Notes: generated by a model from the letters alone, not told the origin. Counted from the stretch's first letter, positions 1 through 6,658 are shown. The stretch is DNA of 8,865 nucleotides from Thermomicrobiaceae bacterium (GCA_007123655.1 SKKR01000224.1:1-8865), one strand, 5' to 3'. Numbers and translations: made by a program.

Positions 1-68
1 ATGCTATCGCCGGAGAGGTCCCCCGGCGAGCTGAATAGTTTCTGATGAGAGGTGCCGATTCGCGTCAT
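1..68 (-). CDS. Possible 5' end of a gene running off the left edge
   Basis: An ATG at 66-68 (minus strand) opens a frame of 22 codons that has no stop before the window edge. A GGAG Shine-Dalgarno match lies 5 nt upstream of it, and a promoter-like pair (99-128) sits just before that. The visible residues begin MTRIGTSHQK and are too few to identify a family. The same frame stays open back to an ATG at 174-176, but that start has no ribosome binding site and lies upstream of the predicted promoter. The call rests on promoter, binding site and open frame being in the right order; a chance open frame of this length is quite possible. Confidence 0.35.
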   Translation of the reverse strand, partial: MTRIGTSHQKLFSSPGDLSGDS

Positions 69-98
69 CGAAACTCCAACAATCGAACAAGTGACGGT

Positions 99-128
99 AG
101 TGTAGTCGTGCGAGACCGGCTCCGTCAA
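99..128 (-). promoter_or_regulatory. Predicted sigma-70 promoter for the left-edge gene
   Basis: On the minus strand TTGACG (plus 123-128) and TACACT (plus 99-104) are separated by 18 bp. Transcription would start near position 92, giving a leader of about 24 nt that includes the GGAG site before the ATG at 68. It suggests that the left-edge gene is transcribed separately from the ThDP enzyme gene to its right. Confidence 0.45.
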
Positions 129-307
129 GTAATCACCTCGCGCCCACGTAACTCCTCCCGGGTGAACCCTGATCATGAAGGTTGAGCCGCAACTTCGCGC
201 GCCATGAGTGCGCGTTCCGCGCACCCCCTCATTACGAGGACCGTGTATGCGGAGCGCGTGAGGGGAGTTATCTGTGCCTGTCGACTTTCGGTAACATCAG
301 TCTAAGG
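129..307. other. Intergenic stretch with a hairpin, no gene seen
   Basis: This stretch lies downstream of the ThDP enzyme stop codon. No convincing gene is visible on either strand. It contains a perfect 7-bp inverted repeat with a 3-nt loop at 208-224 (GTGCGCG, TTC, CGCGCAC) and a looser pairing between CCCCTCA near 226 and TGAGGGG near 260. Either could fold in RNA and help end the leftward transcript, but no T-tract follows, so an intrinsic terminator is not established. Confidence 0.4.
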
Positions 308-1915
308 TCAACTGAAGTGAATTTCGATCGGAGTGTCGATGAGCGTCGGTCCGGACCTGACCGCCGCCGATTCGATCGCGACTCTCAATTCGTCGGGAGT
401 GTGTGCTCGCACGGCGTCGATCCCGTATGACCGAGCAAGCGCCACGAAATCGGGATTCTGCAGGTCGACGCCGATGAAGCGGCGATCGTGTTCCGTGGCC
501 TGTTCCTCTTTGACGGCGGTGTATGTGGAATCGTTGAAAATGACAATCGGCAGCGCAACGCCGAACTGTTTCGCGGTCGCAAGTTCCTGCATCGTGTACT
601 GGAACCCGCCGTCGCCCATGATCGCCACAACGATCTTGTCGGGACAGGCGACTTTTGCCCCGATCGCCGCCGGGAGCGCATAGCCGAGTGTTCCGTATCC
701 GGACGGGAAGAAGAACGTCCGGGGCTGGTAGACCGGGTAGCGGCGGCAGTTGATATAGGCCATCATGGTCATGTCGTTGACCAGAATTCCATCGTCTGGG
801 ATGGCGTTTCGCAAGGCATCGACGTAGGGCTGCTGCGCACTTCCCCAGCAGGAATCGATCGACGCCTCCCGGATCTTCTGGACGTCGTCTCCCGTCCAGC
901 CCTGCTTGTGGATGCCGCGTTGCCTGAGACCATCAAGCAGGGCGGTAGCAGTCTCACCACTGTCCGCTACGACCGGAACGGACGGCGTATAGTTTCGAAG
1001 GACTTCACTCTCGTCGATCTCCACGCGAATCATGGATTCAGGTAAAGGCATTCGCTGGTAATCGGTTTCCTGTGCGCCGAGTTTGCTCCCGAACACGATG
1101 GCGAGGTCGGCCTGTCGCAACATTTCGTCGACCGGGTTTCCCCGTTCCCACATGTTTCCAAGCGCAAGCGAGTGACGATCCGATACTGCGCCCTTTCCCA
1201 TTGCCGACGTCAGTACCGGTGCTCCCAGCTGTTCGGCGAGGGACTCAAACTTCGTGCTCGACTGGTCAGCGATTGCGCCGCCGCCGCAGTAGATTACCGG
1301 CCGGGTTGACTGGTCGATAGCCTCTAGCGCCCGGGAGATCGTGTTTGTATCCGGGACGGGAGGCGGAAGCTTCGGAGCGGGACGCGGTTCCACATCGCCG
1401 AACTCCGCGAGCACATCAATCGGTACTTCGACGTGCGTGGGACGTGGGCGGCCGAACGTCATCATGTGAAACGCGGTATTGACCAGACCGGGGATATCTT
1501 CCACGCGGAGCGCTTGATCGTTCCATTTGGTGACTGCTCGCATAACGCCAAGCTGGTCGGAGAGATCGTGGAGATGACCGAGCATCCTGCCTGCCCATCG
1601 CCGTTCGACATTTGAGGAGAGCACCATGACCGGGACGGAATCCGTGTAGGCTTCGCCGATGGGCGTCGCGACGTTCGTGATCCCCGGTCCGGTGATGATA
1701 ATGGCGACACCCGGTTTGCCGGACGCCCGGGCGTACCCGTCCGCCATGAATCCGGCACCCTGTTCGTGGCGGGCCAGGATGTGCTGGATGGACGAATCGA
1801 CGAGCGCGTCGTAGATCTCAAGAGTGTGGACGCCAGGAATACCGAAAACGGTTTCAACACCGTTCACTTCGAGTGACCTGACCGCGACTTCGCCGCCACG
1901 CATGCGCTTCGCCAC
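308..1915 (-). CDS. ThDP-dependent decarboxylase, AruI-like (acetolactate synthase superfamily)
   Basis: This 535-residue protein has the three-domain layout of the acetolactate synthase/pyruvate decarboxylase superfamily. The N-terminal pyrimidine-binding domain carries FGIPGVHTLE (24-33) and the catalytic Glu51 in RHEQGAGFMADGYAR. The central domain has the CGGGA turn near 210. The C-terminal pyrophosphate-binding domain has GDGGFQ (434-439) with Asn461, the usual GDG(X)nN magnesium/ThDP site. The GIPGVHT segment and the overall N-terminal pattern are typical of 5-guanidino-2-oxopentanoate decarboxylase (AruI, arginine transaminase pathway) rather than of true IlvB, and no ilvN or aruH neighbour is visible. 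Substrate is therefore inferred; another 2-oxo acid is possible. It should be a soluble tetrameric or dimeric cytoplasmic enzyme. The start is GTG, chosen because GGAG lies 9 nt upstream; an in-frame ATG four codons later is the alternative. Confidence 0.85.
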   Translation of the reverse strand: MAKRMRGGEVAVRSLEVNGVETVFGIPGVHTLEIYDALVDSSIQHILARHEQGAGFMADGYARASGKPGVAIIITGPGITNVATPIGEAYTDSVPVMVLSSNVERRWAGRMLGHLHDLSDQLGVMRAVTKWNDQALRVEDIPGLVNTAFHMMTFGRPRPTHVEVPIDVLAEFGDVEPRPAPKLPPPVPDTNTISRALEAIDQSTRPVIYCGGGAIADQSSTKFESLAEQLGAPVLTSAMGKGAVSDRHSLALGNMWERGNPVDEMLRQADLAIVFGSKLGAQETDYQRMPLPESMIRVEIDESEVLRNYTPSVPVVADSGETATALLDGLRQRGIHKQGWTGDDVQKIREASIDSCWGSAQQPYVDALRNAIPDDGILVNDMTMMAYINCRRYPVYQPRTFFFPSGYGTLGYALPAAIGAKVACPDKIVVAIMGDGGFQYTMQELATAKQFGVALPIVIFNDSTYTAVKEEQATEHDRRFIGVDLQNPDFVALARSYGIDAVRAHTPDELRVAIESAAVRSGPTLIDTPIEIHFS

Positions 1916-1944
1916 GTTGATTCGCTCCGTTCCACATTTGAGCA

Positions 1945-1992
1945 GGGACCTCGGTCCCGCATCCGTCCTGACTGATTGCCCGGCGGATTATA
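1945..1992 (-). promoter_or_regulatory. -10 element and leader hairpin before the ThDP enzyme gene
   Basis: A perfect TATAAT on the minus strand (plus 1987-1992) lies in the 110-bp gap after the CapA-like gene. No good -35 is found at 16-18 bp: a TTGCAG is 22 bp away. A transcript starting near 1980 would have a leader of about 65 nt carrying the inverted repeat GGGACC-GGTCCC (1945-1958). This allows expression independent of the upstream CapA-like gene, with read-through also possible. Confidence 0.4.
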
Positions 1993-2025
1993 CCCGGTCC
2001 TCGCCCGAGTCTCTCTGCAACGGGA

Positions 2026-3822
2026 TCAGAGCGGCGATTGCTCGACGATCGACGTCGATTCCCAGTATCGGTCGAGGATGATCGTCCGTACCTCGTCATC
2101 CACGATGCGAGGGCGGTGGAAGTCTTCGATCAATACGGGAACGACTCGGAATCCGACGAACCTGACGCCATCGAAAACCAGATGCAGCACGAACCCCTGT
2201 TTGGTCTCGAACGACCACTCCTGGTCGAATACGAAGTTCGAGAGCGAATAAAAGATCGCGGTTCCCTGATAGATCTCCATGCCCTGCACCCAGTGTGGGT
2301 GTCCTCCGAGCACGAGGTCGGCACCGGCATCCACGGCTGCGTGGGCCATACGCCGGTCGCCTTCGGAGGGCGTGAGCGTATACTCGATCCCCCAGTGAAA
2401 GAAAGGTATGACAACGTCCGCCTGCTCCCGGGCCCTGGCAATGTCTTCCACCACATTTGCCTCGACCATGGGTGAAACCCCGCCACTCGTCGGCGTCGCC
2501 CCGGCATAGTGCATTGAGATCGCGTCGTATCCAAGAATCGCGAACGTGACTTCGTTGTGAGTGAGCAGGCACGGTTCGCGGGCTTCATCCAGGGTGTTAC
2601 CCGTCCCGAAATGCTCGATTCCCGCGTTCTGGAGATGCCGTGATGTGTCGTTCGCACCGACAATCCCGAAGTCCATGGCGTGGTTGTTTGCGCCGGACAA
2701 TGCGTCGAAGCCCGCGTAGACGAGGCCTTCGACCGCGCTGGAGAACGTCATAAACGAAAACGTCGTGGGATCGGCCGGTGGGGTGAACGAATCGGTGATC
2801 GCGCATTCGAGGTTTCCGACGGTGAGATCCCCCCGTTGCAGTTCATCGGCAACCAGCGGGAACGGTGCGGTCCAGTCGTTGCGCTCGCCCATGATTCGAT
2901 GCGGGGTCCGTCCGAGCATCACGTCGCCCACAACGCTGATCATCGTGCGGGCGGGTATCGTTGTCGCGGATTTGAGCCCGGCAATCGACCGTTCAAGATC
3001 GCGTCGCACGTCCTGGTCGATCGTGGGCGCTGTGACGACCGAGACTGCGTCCCACCACGGCCAGTTCTCTCCGGTGAGCTCTTCGTGGTTCGGATCGGTT
3101 TCGCCAACGAGCAGGGACTGGAGCCGAAAACTGGCGCTGGCACGCGGAACGAGCGCGATCATGCCCGGGTGGTCCCGGGAGATCTGCGGCAGATCATCAT
3201 GTACCTGCGGATCGGCGATCCAGCCTGCCGGTAGCGAGAGCACGCTCGACTCGACGATCGGTACAACCGGTTCGTCCCGACCACCGAAATGTTGCCAGTT
3301 CTGGATCTCGCCCCGAAAGAGGCGTTCGATATCATCCTGACTAACCTGGTCGATCAACTGCCGGTTCGCAGCCACTGGAATGAGTGCGTCGCCGTAACAG
3401 ATGGTGTCCGTCGCGCTGTCTTCACGAGGAAGATCGATTACGATGTCCGCTTCGCCGGGGGACGACGCAGGCTCAAGGTCTCGCCCGTGCTCCCGTACGG
3501 CGCTCGAGAGGCCGGCCAGGACCTTGTTGAGCAATGCAGAGTCGTCACGTTCCAGGCCCTGAGAGCGGTAGAAGGTAACCGGGGCCGGTGGTTCGGGTGT
3601 CGGCGTGGGCTCCGGCGTTGGTGTAGCTAGCTCCGGTGTTGGTGTTGGCTGAGGCGGGGGTTCATTGGTCGACGCCGGGGTCGCTGTCGATTCGGACTCC
3701 GGGCTCCCGGTATCATCGTCCGATCGTAGTGGGTTACATCCGGCCAGTGCGGCGGCAATGAAAGCCGATGCTGTCTTTAGCAGTGCTCGGCGACTGTATC
3801 GACCGTAGATCCAGGACCGCAT
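2026..3822 (-). CDS. Lipoprotein with PstS-like binding module fused to a CapA-type metallophosphatase domain
   Basis: The 598-residue product starts with a signal resembling a Tat lipoprotein signal: SRRALLK at 10-16, a hydrophobic run, then lipobox LAGC with Cys29. A Pro/Thr/Glu-rich linker of PTPTPE-like units spans about 40-82. Residues 84-285 look like a periplasmic-binding-protein fold of the phosphate-binder type; IERLFRGEIQNW (165-176) followed by FGG matches the PstS segment IFxGxIxxWxxxGG. Residues 293-565 are a CapA/PgsA domain of the calcineurin-like phosphoesterase superfamily: GDVMLGR (299-305), GNLE (336-339), GANNHAMD (377-384), HWG (476-478), GGHPH (506-510) and YSLSNFVFD (525-533). 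CapA relatives take part in poly-gamma-glutamate capsule synthesis, but no capB/capC lies nearby and many solitary homologues have unknown roles. The ATG at 3822 is preferred over an in-frame TTG at 3885, because it places the signal peptide at the N terminus and lies downstream of the likely promoter. It is expected to be a lipid-anchored extracytoplasmic protein. Confidence 0.85.
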   Translation of the reverse strand: MRSWIYGRYSRRALLKTASAFIAAALAGCNPLRSDDDTGSPESESTATPASTNEPPPQPTPTPELATPTPEPTPTPEPPAPVTFYRSQGLERDDSALLNKVLAGLSSAVREHGRDLEPASSPGEADIVIDLPREDSATDTICYGDALIPVAANRQLIDQVSQDDIERLFRGEIQNWQHFGGRDEPVVPIVESSVLSLPAGWIADPQVHDDLPQISRDHPGMIALVPRASASFRLQSLLVGETDPNHEELTGENWPWWDAVSVVTAPTIDQDVRRDLERSIAGLKSATTIPARTMISVVGDVMLGRTPHRIMGERNDWTAPFPLVADELQRGDLTVGNLECAITDSFTPPADPTTFSFMTFSSAVEGLVYAGFDALSGANNHAMDFGIVGANDTSRHLQNAGIEHFGTGNTLDEAREPCLLTHNEVTFAILGYDAISMHYAGATPTSGGVSPMVEANVVEDIARAREQADVVIPFFHWGIEYTLTPSEGDRRMAHAAVDAGADLVLGGHPHWVQGMEIYQGTAIFYSLSNFVFDQEWSFETKQGFVLHLVFDGVRFVGFRVVPVLIEDFHRPRIVDDEVRTIILDRYWESTSIVEQSPL

Positions 3823-3875
3823 GGCTTTCTTTTTCCCGGCCAGGTACGAACGTTCCGGAAACGAAATCAGGCACG

Positions 3876-3884
3876 ATGATAACA
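3876..3884 (-). promoter_or_regulatory. Extended -10 promoter element for the CapA-like gene
   Basis: On the minus strand TGT precedes TATCAT (plus 3876-3881), an extended -10 pattern with five of six consensus bases. No clear -35 is present. A start near 3869 would give a leader of about 46 nt before the ATG at 3822, and would rule out the in-frame TTG at 3885 as the translation start. Confidence 0.4.
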
Positions 3885-3931
3885 AATTTCAATTTTCGCG
3901 GAATGGCTGTCATTCGGAGCGATTAACTGTT

Positions 3932-3958
3932 CGGGCCGGAACGTGACGTCCCGACCCG
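3932..3958 (-). terminator. Near-perfect 27-bp palindrome after the metallo-hydrolase gene
   Basis: The sequence is symmetric about position 3945: on the minus strand CGGGTCGGGA and TTCCGGCCCG can form a 10-bp stem with two G-U pairs around a CGTCACG loop. It lies about 25 bp beyond the stop of the hydrolase gene and upstream of the CapA-like gene promoter. It could end the creatininase-hydrolase transcript, but no T-tract follows in that direction, so a protein-binding palindrome is an alternative reading. Confidence 0.4.
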
Positions 3959-3980
3959 ATTCATGCCCGCTGGAGCGACG

Positions 3981-4628
3981 TCAGGAAGATACCGGATCCA
4001 TGATCCAGACGCGAACCTGGTCAGGCACCTGCTCGGCGAAGCGATTTGCGTCGTCCGCGCTTCCGACGACGACCCCGTAATGACACGGAATGGCCACGCT
4101 CGGCTGAATGATTTTCGCCGCCTCCGCGGCTTCATCCGCGGTCATCACAAACGTTCCGCTCACCGGGATGAACGCGTAATCCACGGGACCGATCTGCTCC
4201 ATCTCCGGGATCACGTCCGTGTCGCCCAGGAAGTAGAAACTCAGATCATTGATCTCGAAGACGAACCCGACGTGGCCCGCTTCTTTCGGGTGCGTGGGTT
4301 CGCCCGAGTCGCGAAGCTTTGTGGTCGTGTATGCCGGGACGGCGCGCACCGTCAGGTTTTCGTGCCTCCATTCCTCCCCGACGTTGATCTGCGTGTACGG
4401 CGCGTCGATTTTGTCGACGACGGCCTGGCCCGCCACAACGATCGTCGATTCCGTTCGAACCTTCGCAATATCGTCTGCGGAGAGGTGGTCTCCGTGATCG
4501 TGAGACAACAGAATCACGTCCGCCGGCTTCTCTCCGTCCGGTATGCGAAACGGATCGATATAGACGCAAAGGCCGCCATGTTCGATGCGAAACGACGACT
4601 GCGCGAACCACGTAATGTTCGGATCCAT
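3981..4628 (-). CDS. UlaG-like metallo-beta-lactamase-fold metal-dependent hydrolase
   Basis: The 215-residue protein is the size of compact MBL-fold hydrolases (UPF0173/UlaG-like group). Metal ligands expected for the fold are all visible: HDHGDH at 43-48 (HxHxDH), His119 in AGHVGF, Asp136 or Asp138 in LGDTD, and His183 in PCHYG. The N-terminal pattern WFAQSSFRIEHGG and the later YFLGDTD are typical of this branch, whose members hydrolyse phosphoesters, lactones or similar bonds; the substrate cannot be read from sequence. It has no signal peptide and should be cytoplasmic. The ATG at 4626-4628 is preceded by AAGGAG about 7 nt upstream. It begins 18 bp after the creatininase-family gene ends, so the two are very likely cotranscribed, suggesting linked substrates. 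Confidence 0.88.
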   Translation of the reverse strand: MDPNITWFAQSSFRIEHGGLCVYIDPFRIPDGEKPADVILLSHDHGDHLSADDIAKVRTESTIVVAGQAVVDKIDAPYTQINVGEEWRHENLTVRAVPAYTTTKLRDSGEPTHPKEAGHVGFVFEINDLSFYFLGDTDVIPEMEQIGPVDYAFIPVSGTFVMTADEAAEAAKIIQPSVAIPCHYGVVVGSADDANRFAEQVPDQVRVWIMDPVSS

Positions 4629-4646
4629 GTGTCACTCCTTCCCTCG

Positions 4647-5420
4647 TTAACGTTCTCGTGCCAGCATATCAAGAACGTGATCCCTGAAGAGTTCCCCCAG
4701 GGTCGTGATCAGACGTTCGCCATCCTCTGCCGTCGCTGATGCCGGATCTCCAAAATAGCCGAGATCCGCACCGGCTTCGATGAAGTCGCGGGCGCCTCCG
4801 CGTAACGCCGCGGGGAGATCGACCCAGTTCGGCGGCAGCTCCTCCAGCCATTGGCGTCGCACGACCTCAGGCCTGGCGGCAAGTACGATCGATGTCTCAT
4901 ACCACCCTGCGTGTCTCGATCCGCGCTGGAACTCATCTCCAAGCCGGCGGGACCAGTGTTCTGACCGCTTATCGGGGAACACGATCGGGACCGGGGATTC
5001 CTTGCCCGCTGAGGAAGCCGCGGCGGCGACGGCATCCACGTGTGCCGGTTCCAGATGCGCGTTGCACACGCAGATCAGTCGATAACCTTGCGCCGCGGAA
5101 CGCACCAGGATGTGAAACAGGTAATCACTCAGGGTTTCGGCGTCGACGGGGGTCGTCCCGGGAAAGCAGGCACCGACGTAGCTCACCGAGTAGCTGACCG
5201 AAGGCAGGATCGCCGTTGGCACGCCGGCACCGTGAAGGAGCGCGGCGGCGCGGGTTGCCATGGCTTCCGCGATGATGATGTCGGTATTCAGCGGGAGATG
5301 CGGCCCATGCGCCTCAATTGCCCCGACTGGAAGGAACCCGACGGGCCGAAGACGCAGCAGATCCCGGGCTTCTGTCCAGCTCATCTCGGCAAGAACTGGT
5401 GGTTTCAATTGCTCAGGCAC
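4647..5420 (-). CDS. Creatininase family amidohydrolase
   Basis: The 257-residue protein has the creatininase fold signature. LPVGAIEAHGPHLPLNTD contains Glu36, His38 and Asp47, and CNAHLEPAH contains His122 and Glu124. These align, each shifted by two, with the binuclear metal ligands Glu34, His36, Asp45, His120 and Glu122 of Pseudomonas creatininase as I recall that sequence. SRHAGWYETS (168-177) is the conserved third motif, and FPGTT (86-90) is also typical. The NxHxE form is closer to creatininase than to the NGHGGN form of MftE-like peptidases. Substrate is inferred at most to be a cyclic amide or an amide; creatinine itself is unproven. The start chosen is GTG at 5418-5420, because GGAGGAG lies immediately upstream and the length fits the family. 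The frame stays open upstream to ATGs at 5453 and 5579, but those add about 11-53 residues without family match and lack good binding sites. Confidence 0.87.
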   Translation of the reverse strand: MPEQLKPPVLAEMSWTEARDLLRLRPVGFLPVGAIEAHGPHLPLNTDIIIAEAMATRAAALLHGAGVPTAILPSVSYSVSYVGACFPGTTPVDAETLSDYLFHILVRSAAQGYRLICVCNAHLEPAHVDAVAAAASSAGKESPVPIVFPDKRSEHWSRRLGDEFQRGSRHAGWYETSIVLAARPEVVRRQWLEELPPNWVDLPAALRGGARDFIEAGADLGYFGDPASATAEDGERLITTLGELFRDHVLDMLARER

Positions 5421-5527
5421 TCGCTCCTCCGTCCAGGAGAACGATGATCGCATCGTTGACGTTCCGGAGCCCAGGCGACCATCGAATCGCTCCGACCGCG
5501 AAACACGGGAAAAAGTCGATTCGGCTG

Positions 5528-5536
5528 TGCTATAGT
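5528..5536 (+). promoter_or_regulatory. Extended -10 promoter element for the c-di-AMP receptor gene
   Basis: TGC followed by TATAGT (5531-5536) matches the extended -10 pattern TGnTATAAT with five of six bases. No -35 match is present at 16-18 bp. The start would be near 5543, giving a leader of about 60 nt. The core CTATAG is its own reverse complement, so the same site could also serve weakly for leftward transcription of the creatininase-family gene. Confidence 0.45.
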
Positions 5537-5602
5537 CTGGCAAATTGGCAACCGGCAGGCTATTAGAGGGGCGGTCCAATCGATGACCAGAGGAGCAGGC
5601 GG

Positions 5603-5929
5603 ATGAAACTGGTCTTTGCGGTCGTCCAGGATTATGACGCGAACCAGTTGCTGAATGCCATCACCGAGGCCGGATACCGGTCGACCCGCATCAGCAGCAC
5701 TGGAGGGTTTCTTCGTGTCAGCAACACCACGCTCATGATCGGAATCGAGGACTCGGAAGTCCCTGACGTCCTGCGGATCATTGACCGAAACTGCCGCGAG
5801 CGTACCGAGACGATTCAGCCGGAGATCATCGGCGATATCCACGAGTGGTATCCGTCCGACCTTGTTGAAGTCACGGTTGGCGGTGCGAACGTGTTCGTGC
5901 TGAATGTTCACCGATTCGAGCGTATTTGA
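5603..5929 (+). CDS. darA: Cyclic-di-AMP receptor, PII-like (DarA/PstA family)
   Basis: The 108-residue protein matches the DarA/PstA family along its full length. The opening MKLVFAVVQDYDANQLLNAI is the typical first strand and helix. STGGFLRVSNTTLMIGIED (32-50) is the family hallmark and includes the Gly35, Phe36, Leu37, Asn41 and Gly47 positions that line the c-di-AMP pocket in characterised homologues; Arg26 and Thr28 also fit. The C terminus VEVTVGGANVFVLNVHRFERI is the conserved last strand pair. The family forms PII-like trimers that bind c-di-AMP at subunit interfaces; the downstream target is unknown in most organisms. AGGAG lies 7 nt before the ATG. The B-loop region (about 65-80) is short, as in the family. 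It stands divergent to the creatininase operon and is followed 17 bp later by a small ORF. Confidence 0.93.
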   Translation: MKLVFAVVQDYDANQLLNAITEAGYRSTRISSTGGFLRVSNTTLMIGIEDSEVPDVLRIIDRNCRERTETIQPEIIGDIHEWYPSDLVEVTVGGANVFVLNVHRFERI

Positions 5930-5946
5930 CCCCGGGAGAACCAGCC

Positions 5947-6213
5947 GTGAACTCAGGCGCTCGATGGATGCAACGACAGATTGCCTGCTATGGTGCCGCT
6001 CTGGCAATCATCCTTGATCAGATCACCGGCCATCCAAGCGCCACCATGGCCGAATCGCCGAACCCACTCGTTCGTGTGCAGGAACGGGACCGGAGTTTGG
6101 GCGAATGGCATCCGGACGAGCTGGTGGAACGCTCTGGAATCAACTACGTTCTGGTCTGGGAGCATGCCGGGGTGCCGGGTCAACAAACCTCGTCGAGGAT
6201 GCTCAGTAACTAA
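5947..6213 (+). CDS. Small hypothetical protein downstream of the c-di-AMP receptor
   Basis: An 88-codon frame starts at GTG 5947, with GGGAG about 8 nt upstream, and ends at TAA 6211-6213, just before a strong hairpin. I do not recognise the family. Residues 12-26 form a moderately hydrophobic stretch (IACYGAALAIIL); there is no signal peptide or clear membrane helix. The segment EWHPDELVE (53-61) followed by Gly, Asn, Val and Val resembles EWYPSDLVE near the end of the preceding c-di-AMP receptor, but the rest does not align. Supporting a real gene are its position between the receptor gene and the terminator-like hairpin, its binding site and its coding-like codon choice. Against it are the small size, lack of a known family and a competing minus-strand open frame at 5953-6186. 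The frame is open to a TTG at 5926 overlapping the receptor stop. Confidence 0.45.
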   Translation: MNSGARWMQRQIACYGAALAIILDQITGHPSATMAESPNPLVRVQERDRSLGEWHPDELVERSGINYVLVWEHAGVPGQQTSSRMLSN

Positions 6214-6241
6214 CGTCGCCGAGGAAAGTCATGACAATGTA

Positions 6242-6271
6242 GCGCCCGGCGTGCAGAAACATGCCGGGCGC
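6242..6271. terminator. Hairpin between convergent genes, likely bidirectional terminator
   Basis: GCGCCCGGCGTG and CATGCCGGGCGC form a 12-bp stem with one G-U pair and a CAGAAA loop. It sits in the 90-bp gap between the convergent small ORF (ends 6213) and SWIM gene (ends 6304). Neither side has a T-tract, so termination may be inefficient or rely on another factor, but position and strength make a shared terminator the best reading. Confidence 0.6.
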
Positions 6272-6303
6272 GATCATCAGGCGATCGAGTTTGTCCAGTA
6301 AGT

Positions 6304-6570
6304 TCAGCTTACCAGGCTGACCTTGTCACTCGCTTCGACTTCATCGGGAATCATCGAAGATAGCAGGCGCTCCATCGTCATAATATGGCTGCAGGTTCCA
6401 AGCGACTCGTACGTGTGGCAGTTGCAGGTCCATTCGCGGTTCTCGAGTCGGACGTCGTAAACGTCATGACCTCCCTGGAACTTGACGTGGAGAGATTGGA
6501 AACGTGCCCGGTCGGGCTCCTGAGCGTAACGCCGTGCTTTTTCGATCTTCCCGATCAGCGAGGAGTTCAT
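6304..6570 (-). CDS. Small stand-alone SWIM zinc-finger protein
   Basis: The 88-residue protein consists almost entirely of one SWIM domain. VYDVRLENREWTC is the strand pair leading into the zinc site, and Cys49, Cys51, Cys60 and His62 form CxCx8CxH, the defining SWIM pattern. The preceding residues 1-25 are basic and helical; the tail after 75 is acidic. SWIM domains bind DNA or proteins, commonly as parts of SWI2/SNF2 ATPases, MuDR transposases or MEK kinases; small free-standing bacterial versions are of unknown function. No helicase partner is nearby. Start ATG has GAGAGG 4 nt upstream. The gene is preceded by about 200 nt of leader containing a predicted structured RNA and terminator, so its expression may be controlled by attenuation. 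The zinc-finger assignment is strong; the function is open. Confidence 0.82.
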   Translation of the reverse strand: MNSSLIGKIEKARRYAQEPDRARFQSLHVKFQGGHDVYDVRLENREWTCNCHTYESLGTCSHIMTMERLLSSMIPDEVEASDKVSLVS

Positions 6571-6658
6571 GGAACCTCTCCGTTCTCGCTACCCGGAACG
6601 GCGTCGCGTCCCGGGACATACGAACACTCGATCTTCCGTTTTCCCCCTTGTTAATGCG

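Noticed and set aside
182..430. 82-codon plus-strand frame overlapping the end of the ThDP enzyme gene
   Set aside because: It overlaps the strongly supported minus-strand gene, has Arg-rich shadow composition and no binding site.
3600..3660. Short repetitive DNA in the CapA-like gene as a possible non-coding repeat
   Set aside because: It encodes an in-frame Pro/Thr/Glu spacer, typical of surface lipoproteins.
3823..3885. TTG start giving a 619-residue CapA-like protein
   Set aside because: It adds 21 residues in front of the Tat-like signal and lies upstream of the predicted transcription start.
3963..4739. 258-codon plus-strand frame opposite the MBL hydrolase gene
   Set aside because: It is antisense to a gene with clear catalytic motifs, is Arg/His/Val-rich without a domain, and has no ribosome binding site.
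5405..6007. 200-codon minus-strand frame across the divergent region and the c-di-AMP receptor gene
   Set aside because: It runs opposite to a well-conserved receptor gene and also overlaps the start of the creatininase gene in another frame; no family features are seen.
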